A stretch of 64,000 nucleotides of DNA from Malus domestica (taxonomy: Eukaryota; Streptophyta; Magnoliopsida; Rosales; Rosaceae), in the NCBI RefSeq assembly GCF_042453785.1, contig NC_091670.1:1116001-1180000 (forward strand), given 5' to 3'. Position 1 is the stretch's first letter, and each line of letters begins with the position of its first letter. Under the pieces are notes generated by a model, which had not been told where the DNA came from, ran no database searches, and saw only the letters and a list, made by a program, of their open reading frames with translations. Below, piece after piece: positions 57,070 through 64,000 of this stretch. A program made the translations under genes and the position numbers.

Positions 57070-57460
57070 GGATAATGCTTTTGTCTCCCTAGAGGGGACT
57101 TGCTCGTCCCTCCATATATGATTAACGAACCTTTACAATCCGAACATCATAATCAGAACCATTCAATCTCTTTATCATCATCTAAAGATTGTATTTGCAA
57201 GAAATAATCAATTTGAAGATCGTTTAGTCACCCACATGTATAAAACAAATGGACGGTTAATCATGAAGTTGCTGCTTGGTACCAAAACCGTTGATTGGTT
57301 TAATACACATGGATGACTAAACAATCTTCACATTGAATGATTTTTTGCATATACAATCTTTAAATAAATATAAAAAGAATGAATGGTTCCGTTTACGATA
57401 TTCGAACTTTAAATGTTTGTTAATCTTAAATGAAGGGACTAGTCCCCATAATAAGGGGAC
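57070..57460. mobile_element. fold-back MITE (about 390 bp)
   Basis: Left parts TCTCCCTAGAGGGGACTTG, GATTAACGAACCTTTACAAT and AGATCGTTTAGTCACCCACA reappear complementary and in reverse order on the right (GGACTAGTCCCC near 57,445, TGTTTGTTAATC near 57,420, TGGATGACTAAACAATCTTC near 57,315). The arms span nearly the full element. No clear target duplication was identified. Confidence 0.65.
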
Positions 57461-57487
57461 ACAATCATATTCCATTAGTTAACTATA

Positions 57488-57600
57488 ATTCATTACAAAC
57501 CGTTGAAGCGTCTATATATATATTAATTCATTACAAACCGTTGAAGCGTCTATATGTATTAATTCATTACAAACCGTTGAAGCGTCTATATATATATATA
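57488..57600 (+). repeat. 36-38 bp tandem repeat, three copies
   Basis: ATTCATTACAAACCGTTGAA followed by GCGTCTATAT starts at 57,488, 57,526 and 57,562. Units differ in the length of the TA run that ends them; the last run is TATATATATATATATA. Confidence 0.93.
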
Positions 57601-57868
57601 TATAGCCAGAACAAGTAGACGTCGAAACATAAATCCAATTAAACAAAGGGGAATAAAAAATTAAAAACAAAAACAAAAATATACCAACTCTTCCAAAAAC
57701 TGCCAGAATATATACAAGCAACGGCAAATTTTCTTTTGCAATATTCTACTATATCTTTTAAAGCATATTTTTATTTGAGACGTAATTACACAAACACTTA
57801 ATTAAACACTTAATTAAATATTAATCTCCAGCTTGTATTGTATCTAAAAGGCAGGCAAGGCAATCCAT

Positions 57869-58123
57869 TCAATCCTTCCTCTTGTTCTTCTTGAACATGA
57901 TGAACGACCAGCAGCCGCTACTCTTGCGCCTGCAATTATTCAAGCAGAAAAACACCATTAAGAAAAAAACCAGATAAACTAAGGACAAAAAATTAGGATG
58001 AGTTGAATATTCTGTGGTGCGTTGGACTAAAGATTGAAAGTGATGTGTACATTTTGTCACCCATTCGATCATTCGAACAGTCCATTTATAAGTCATGGTG
58101 CTACTAAATATAAAAACATCTAT

Positions 58124-58164
<41 letters not shown>

Positions 58165-60126
58165 TCAAAATTGTTATATAACGTTACATAATGTTACATA
58201 TTATAAGAAAAACACTTCAAACTCAAAATTTTACAAAAGCAATTGGTATAATACAAAAGGAATTTCTTGCACTAAGGCGGCATATGAGTTTAATTTTAAT
58301 ATGTAGGAATCAGACATTCGAGTTTAATTTTTATAATCCTAGTTTTAAGAATCAATACAACAAGTTAACGGGGTCCCTAAAATATATATTTATTTTATTT
58401 ATAAAACTTATAGTCATTAGGATGTTTGTACTAATTTAAATTTTTTGTAGGCCCTACCTTGAAATTTTTCATAAACGAAAAATATCTGACCATGGTTCTA
58501 AAAATACTAGAATAATATATAGTTTTGTAAACGTCACAACAATTTTGTAATGGTGACAAATTCTAGAAGGCCCCCTTACCCAAAACTTGCACAACTTGTG
58601 CACCAAACAATCCTTTGTATATATCTTTCAATATTAGTCATGACATTTGGCAAATCAGCTTCTAGAATGTTAGTGAGATACATGCAACTCAACCACTCTC
58701 ACACGTTTTATGGCTTTACTTTCTTTGCTTTTCCCCTTTCTCTCTTTCGTTAATGGAGACTTTGATATTTAGGAAATTTAGATAAACTTTCCCCTTCACC
58801 CAAAATTTCTAAATGTTGACTTAGAGGAATTTGGCATGCACTGGAGCAATCGATATTGTATGACAATAATCTAACGGCCAAGAATCTCACTGTATAACGA
58901 CTCGTACTAAAAATATCCCAATTTAAATAGGTTTTGGTTTATAAGTTTTTAATACTTTTCTCATGAAATCAATAAACTCAAGATTCCCATGTTTCATCAA
59001 GAAAAATGACTTGCTCTGCAATTTTAAGACAATCATGGAAATAAGGAAGACGAAATGAAGACATAACTAAAAATTAAAGAGAATAGTTTCCAAAATAAAA
59101 TATAATAAATTAACTTTCCTTTATCGTTCTAATTCGCTAAAAAGTGTTACAAATACCAATTTTATAAATTAAAATTTAGATTAGATTAAATTAAAATATC
59201 GTTGGAATGAAATGAAACTCTATGGTAAAATTGATAACATACCTGCTGTTGCTTCTGCTGCTACGACTACTGCTGCTGCTGCTGCTGCCACTGCTTTTCA
59301 TGCTTCCACTATTGATACTAGAAACACCACTTTCACTCCTTTCTGATACAGAAACTCTCTTCATCTTCCACCATTCATTATCCACACCCACTCCCTTCAC
59401 AGATCCATCCACCCCCTGAGGCTTTGGAGACACCTTCGCACTCATATTATTGCTATTTGCACCCACCGCCAAACACTCACCCTTCTTCTTAATGCTCTTA
59501 TTGTTCTTCTTCTTACCCCCCAAAGAAATTGGCAAAACCATCTTCAAAAGAAACCCCCCACTATCTATACTCCCACTCCTCATCACCATTTTCTTCCTCT
59601 CACCATTGTTCTTCCTTTCGTTTACGCTTCCGTTTCCATTTCCCCTCCTGATCATCAAGTTCTCAGTACTTCTATTATCATCTTCTTCCTCTTGATCTCG
59701 ATCTTCTTCTTCACCACCCATTGTCCTATACTTATGCTCAACGAGATCCTTCAGTGAAAGCTCATAGCATGGCTCGGGCATGTTCTTCACCATCTCCATC
59801 AGCTCCCTCTGTCCTCTGGCAATCGCTTGTGTTCTCGAAGTCGGGGAAAGACTCCGGTAGTTGTTCACGCGGTTCGTCGTCTTCCACAACGGCGGCGAGT
59901 CAGACTCATCAAAGGGGGCGGCAGGAGTAGTTTCGACGTTGATACGGGCGTCCATGCTGTTCCAACTCCTGTAGTTTGCATAATTTTGAGCAGTTTTCTG
60001 AGCCCGGGAAGCGTAATTTACGGCCTGCCAAGAATCGTAGGTTGTTGTGTCCCCTTTAATTTGGTCGTCGGCGCTGCTGTTGAAGAGGAAAGGGTGTTCA
60101 TGTGTGTTTGTGTTGGGATCAAGCAT
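57869..60126 (-). CDS. plant-specific protein of unknown function, two exons
   Basis: Exons 60,126-59,243 and 57,929-57,869 join (AGCAG|GTATGT ... TTGCAG|GCGC) to 314 residues. The start ATG at 60,126 (MLDPNTNTHEHPFLF) is chosen because family-like sequence begins there; the open frame further upstream is low-complexity Lys and Phe/Pro. A conserved block lies at about 97-130 (SRTQAIARGQRELMEMVKNM then PEPCYELSLKDLVE). The middle is acidic then basic, with a GGKKKNNKSIKKK stretch. A serine-rich run is encoded by a TGC/GCT repeat near 59,275, and the C-terminus ends SGCWSFIMFKKNKRKD. No enzyme motif or membrane span is seen. The 1.3-kb intron before a 20-codon last exon is unusual but the splice joins perfectly. 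Function unknown. Confidence 0.8.
58132..58161. repeat. (AT)15 microsatellite in the intron
   Basis: Thirty bases of AT inside the 1.3-kb intron of the gene of unknown function. Confidence 0.95.
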
Positions 60127-60589
60127 GGTGTTTGTTTCCTGGGAAAATTTTGAGGGGAAAGGGAAGGAAAGTGATGGAAGAAGAAAGAAAATGGGGATTG
60201 TGTGAAGGGTAGGGTTGTTGTAGTTAGTGTGCTTGAAGCAGGGATTGCCAGGTGGGTGGGTGCTGGGAGTTATCACCGACCCTTTTTTTTTTTTTTTTTT
60301 TGTTGGTGTATTTGTGATTTTCTTGGCACCCAAGTTTTTAATGGGGATATCACGGCAGGGGGTCAAGGGGTTCTAGATGGGGGCTGTGCTGGGTGGATGT
60401 GATTACCTTACTTGTCCTCTCTATATTTTCTCTTTGTTTGTTCCTTTCTCTTTTGTCTTTTGAGGAGGAGCTAAGATGCTAACTTATTAGGCTTTTAATT
60501 CCTTTTTTCTCTACTAGATTTGTAGGCTATTTATTTCAATAAAATATTGCACTTTAAAAAAAAAAAAAAAATCGGTTTGAGCAGTACAT
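60127..60589 (-). other. 5' flank of the gene of unknown function
   Basis: Contains a 19-nt T run near 60,282-60,301 and CT-rich leader sequence on the minus strand, probably 5' UTR and promoter. No clear TATA box picked. Confidence 0.4.
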
Positions 60590-60597
60590 TATTTTTT

Positions 60598-61396
60598 GGG
60601 TCGTTTTCTTCACACCTCATATTTTGTTGATTACATCTCACATACTTAATAAATCCTACTTTTACCTTTTAAATTAAAATTTATCTTAATGCACCCCACA
60701 TTTTTTCCAATACTACCCTCACACCCACACTCTCAATATACACCTAACGCTCAAACTCTTTATCAACATCTAGGTTTATGTCAATTAAGTGTTTTGTTTT
60801 CTATCAATTAGGGATTTTAAGTTTCGTATTTGAAGAAATTGGATCAAAACCATCGAATGCAAACCAAGTTTTGCAAAAAATAGAATAGTGCCTTTGCAAT
60901 CTTAGCAAGTGAATTCAAAAGATTGTTCAAGAGAATTTCGGAAGTGCCTATCATCATCAAGTCATCACACTGAAGACTATTACTTCTATTGGTTCGAGTA
61001 AGGAGCAATAATGTGAGAATTATGACAAGTTGCCCTAAGTTGCTTCATAAGGCTTTCAATATTTGCTTTCTGTACATGCCCAACAAGCAACAGCAAACTC
61101 CACCATATCAAAAACAAACCCGTTCACTTTTCTCTGAAGAGATTTTAGCCAATCAAAGAAATATCATAAACACAAACTGATATGTGATAAATGACATTGC
61201 ATTGAATTGTGTCGTTGAGTTCAATAGCAGGCGAGAGTGGCTTCGAGAGCTTGAAAAAAATAATATACACTAAAAATGATTTGGAGGTGTATTCATAATC
61301 TTATGGGGGCTAAACAGTCTTTTTGTATTATAGTATATAAGTAATATTTTATGTGGGGTGCATTTAACAATATGTGGGGTGCTAATAGAAAAACCC
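60598..61396. mobile_element. TIR DNA transposon remnant, 799 bp
   Basis: The left end GGGTCGTTTTCTTCACACCT and the complement of the right end GGGTTTTTCTATTAGCACCC align over about 46 bases at roughly 70%, both containing two CACCxCA/CACAT words. TATTTTTT lies on both flanks (60,590-60,597 and 61,397-61,404). No transposase is read inside. Because the duplication is T-rich it is weaker evidence than usual. Confidence 0.55.
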
Positions 61397-61404
61397 TATT
61401 TTTT

Positions 61405-63325
61405 TATGTACTCAATTTTAAGTCAAGTTCTTTTAATATTTGCATCTACATGATATAATTATTATTTCAATCGTCAAATAGTGATTGTGTTAAATACATA
61501 AATTCATATAAATTATATCTTACCGTTAAATAGTTATTGTATTAAATCATGTAAGTATTATAGTCAATCTCGAGAATTTGAAGAATCTTAAAAAGTTTAA
61601 TTCCAATAAGAATTAATTAATTTTAAAATTCAGAAACCTAGAAAAAGGAAGAGTCACTAAGACAAGAGCTAGGTAAGCAACCGTTGGAGCAGAAGTTTCC
61701 ACCCTCCCCCTAATGAGCAAGTAACTTTCCTCCTCCCAGATACGACGAGACTAGGCCGGTCAAGAGATAGGAGATGACCATCTAGTTATAGCTCTTATTA
61801 TCTTAGTTGCTTTTTTAAAATGTGAAGGATTTTTTTTTATGAATTTGAGGGATTTTATAGTGAAATTTAGGCTTTAAGAAGTCAAGTCCCCCTCTCCTAT
61901 ATTTTGAGGGAGTCTATTCAAATCTGCATAGAGTCTACGAAAGTTCCTTAAAACTTTCTCAAACCCCATGAAAGGTCGTTTTATTAACACCACACATCAA
62001 CAATATATGAGATACCACTAAACAACCAGTCCATGAATTTATAACTTAAAATCCTTCAAAATTTAATTGAGTACACCTCAATTTATTTTATATTAGAATA
62101 TCGCTCCAATCAAAATATATTCATTTTTTCAATGATACAGTTACAAGAAGAGGTTATGAATTTACGCTAAGCTACACAATTAGAATGTTATAATAATTTA
62201 GTGTCGAACTTACTATCCACGAGAGTCTAACACAAAACTTAACATTTTATTTATTTTCTGAACAAGTAATATTAGCTACACTAAGGGGTGGAGGAGTGAA
62301 CTAAGCATCACAACAGACAAGTCATAATAATGTGTTTTAAATTCTTCTTTTGCGAGAATCAAATATAAAACTTTTTACTTACAAGTAAAGACTACTAAAC
62401 CGTAATACTAAGTGATTAAAAACGTCACACTTTAAGACCAGAGAAATAAGCTTGAATTGTAGTACTAAATGGTGGAGATAGCTGTGTACATTTGGATGGA
62501 CTGAAATGAGCCGCATGTCCCATTCCTTTGTCTTAATTTATTATTTCTTGACTTTTTGGTTTCGTGTTTTGCTACTATAAATGATATCCTGTAACGTCTA
62601 TATATATCTTAAAGTGGAGTTTATTATAGCTTGATTAATCTAATCATACTATAATTTTGTTGTTGCCTTTATAAAAAGAAAGAAGGAAAGAAATAAAGGG
62701 CAAATATCAAACAGCAAAAGCTCCTTCTGCCTGCTTAGTGCCTTGTAATTATATTGTCTGATTAGACAAACTTGGAGGAGGAGAGGTCCTTGCTTTAAGT
62801 TTCACCCTTCCTTTTAAGGCTTTACACGTTTCTCCACTTTTTGTGACTAACTACTAACCTGGCCCCACTTTCTTTAATATAATAATCTCCCTTTCTTCTC
62901 ACTCCTGAATTGGCTCCAGAAAACATGAGAGCCAAATACTTTTTTATTATCTAAATTATCTATAAATAGTATTTTCTTTTGTAAATTAAAAGATAGCGAC
63001 AAAATTATTTAACTTTTTACTACAGAAAAAATGTTATGTAATAATGTAATTTTATAAAATTAAATTTTGTTTTTTTTAATCTCATGTAGATATGATTTTA
63101 GTATATATTTAATATTAAAAGAATAAAACAAAAATTCTCGAGTAATTCTATTTTTGTCATCTAAATATATCATACTAATATTCCATCTTATATTGCAATT
63201 GAGGTAGACATCCACATCGATTAAAAAAAATCCTATGTTAAGGTGGATATTTATAATTTTACATCAATGATTTTACTAATAAAATTATTAAAAAATAAAA
63301 ATGAAACCTACTTGCTCATGTTTTT
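61405..63325. other. intergenic, no feature seen
   Basis: AT-rich. A slightly GC-richer patch at 61,640-61,780 matches nothing I recognise. No gene or repeat is supported. Confidence 0.5.
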
Positions 63326-63989
63326 GAGAAATTTTTTGAGGTACCGGGTACCCCAGTTGAGTTGGTGTTCCTAACGAATAAAAGTTTGACATGTAATTAT
63401 CCAAGTTTTTAATTAAGAAAATGTCAAACTAGCATTTTTTTTGTTAACAAATTTTCTAATTTACCCCAAACCCTAACAAAAATTGAGAATAATCACCCTC
63501 AGCAGCACCACCCACCCAGTGCCGCCAAGAACTCAGCCAAGACAATCACCCACCTCAATCGAAGTTGATAATTTTCACTGGAGAATGTCGAAGTTGATAT
63601 TTTCACTGGAGACTGATCGACGACACTCCGACCTTCAAATTAGATGTCGCCGACCTCCGATCAAAGCGCGAGGGTGGTCGCAGGCAACTTTTAGGATCTT
63701 TCTCCGACGTAAAGGAGGAGTAGAGTAAAAAATTGGAAGAGAAGGAGATAGAAAGAGAAAGGGAGAGGGAGAGAGAGAGAGAGAGAGATAGTGACGGCAA
63801 GGGGAGACGGAGATGGGTGGGGGTGGGGTGAAGGTCGGAGACTCAGGACGACAATCTGGGTTCAACGGTTTTGTAACTTTTTATGTTTTTTTTTCTATAT
63901 AATTATTTTCTGAAAATGTTTTTGTGTCGGGTGTCCATTGGTGGGGAGCACCAGCTGTCCTGAGTACCCAATACCCATAAAAATTTCTC
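63326..63989. mobile_element. Mutator-like TIR element remnant, 664 bp
   Basis: The left end GAGAAATTTTTTGAGGTACC and the complement of the right end GAGAAATTTTTATGGGTATT continue to match through GGGTACYC and GGTGYTCC. Flanks CATGTTTTT (63,317-63,325) and CACGTTTTC (63,990-63,998) agree at seven of nine bases. A GA-rich microsatellite lies at 63,747-63,789. No transposase. Confidence 0.5.
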
Positions 63990-64000
63990 CACGTTTTCAA

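Noticed and set aside
59222-60153. Several plus-strand open frames rich in Leu or Ser
   Set aside because: They are shadows of the minus-strand exon and its serine-codon repeats.

Overview
This is a stretch of a plant nuclear genome. The evidence is intron-bearing genes with GT-AG junctions, a TIR-NBS-LRR resistance gene, plant-type LTR retrotransposons, MITEs and a plant SINE. The repeat styles and gene sequences fit a woody Rosaceae such as apple or pear, but that taxon is an inference.

The window has two halves. Positions 1 to about 34,000 are almost entirely nested mobile DNA. First is the 3' part of a Tat-lineage Ty3/gypsy element (1-7,632): RNase H, integrase, an antisense coiled-coil ORF and a 3' region of tandem repeats with 14, 65, 181 and about 385 bp periods. 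Next are decayed fragments of two host genes, an At2g24420/At4g31340-like coiled-coil gene (minus) and a CCDC47/At5g49945-like gene (plus). These lie upstream of a CACTA-type terminus at 32,663. A hAT-like element (10,772-32,447, 8-bp duplication) sits inside that unit and carries a 343-bp satellite array. An Athila-like gag-protease element (14,894-32,363, TGTTA duplication) is inserted in it, and a copia-like element with almost identical LTRs (21,426-31,021, GTTTG duplication) is inserted in that. The insertion order is read from the duplications and LTR divergence: hAT, then the gag element (about 1.6% LTR divergence), then copia (2 differences in 1,816 bp).

Positions 35,000 to 64,000 are gene space, and all recognised genes are on the minus strand. 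They are a truncated TIR fragment, a complete five-exon TNL gene (1,176 aa) with a 5S-rRNA-headed SINE in intron 1, a nine-exon TOM1-like VHS-GAT gene (519 aa), an intronless-CDS DEAD-box helicase of the RH47/ISE1 type (549 aa), and a two-exon plant-specific gene of unknown function (314 aa). Between them lie several MITEs with target-site duplications and a LINE-type RNase H remnant. There is no operon-like logic. TNL is immune sensing, the TOM1-like protein is endosomal ubiquitin-cargo sorting, and RH47 is organellar RNA metabolism.

The most unusual structure is the gag-protease element. Its two LTRs lie in the same orientation, but each is followed inward by a tRNA-Asp primer-binding site, and the coding region runs against the LTRs. 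The left primer-binding site matches 35 nt of tRNA-Asp rather than the usual 18 or so.
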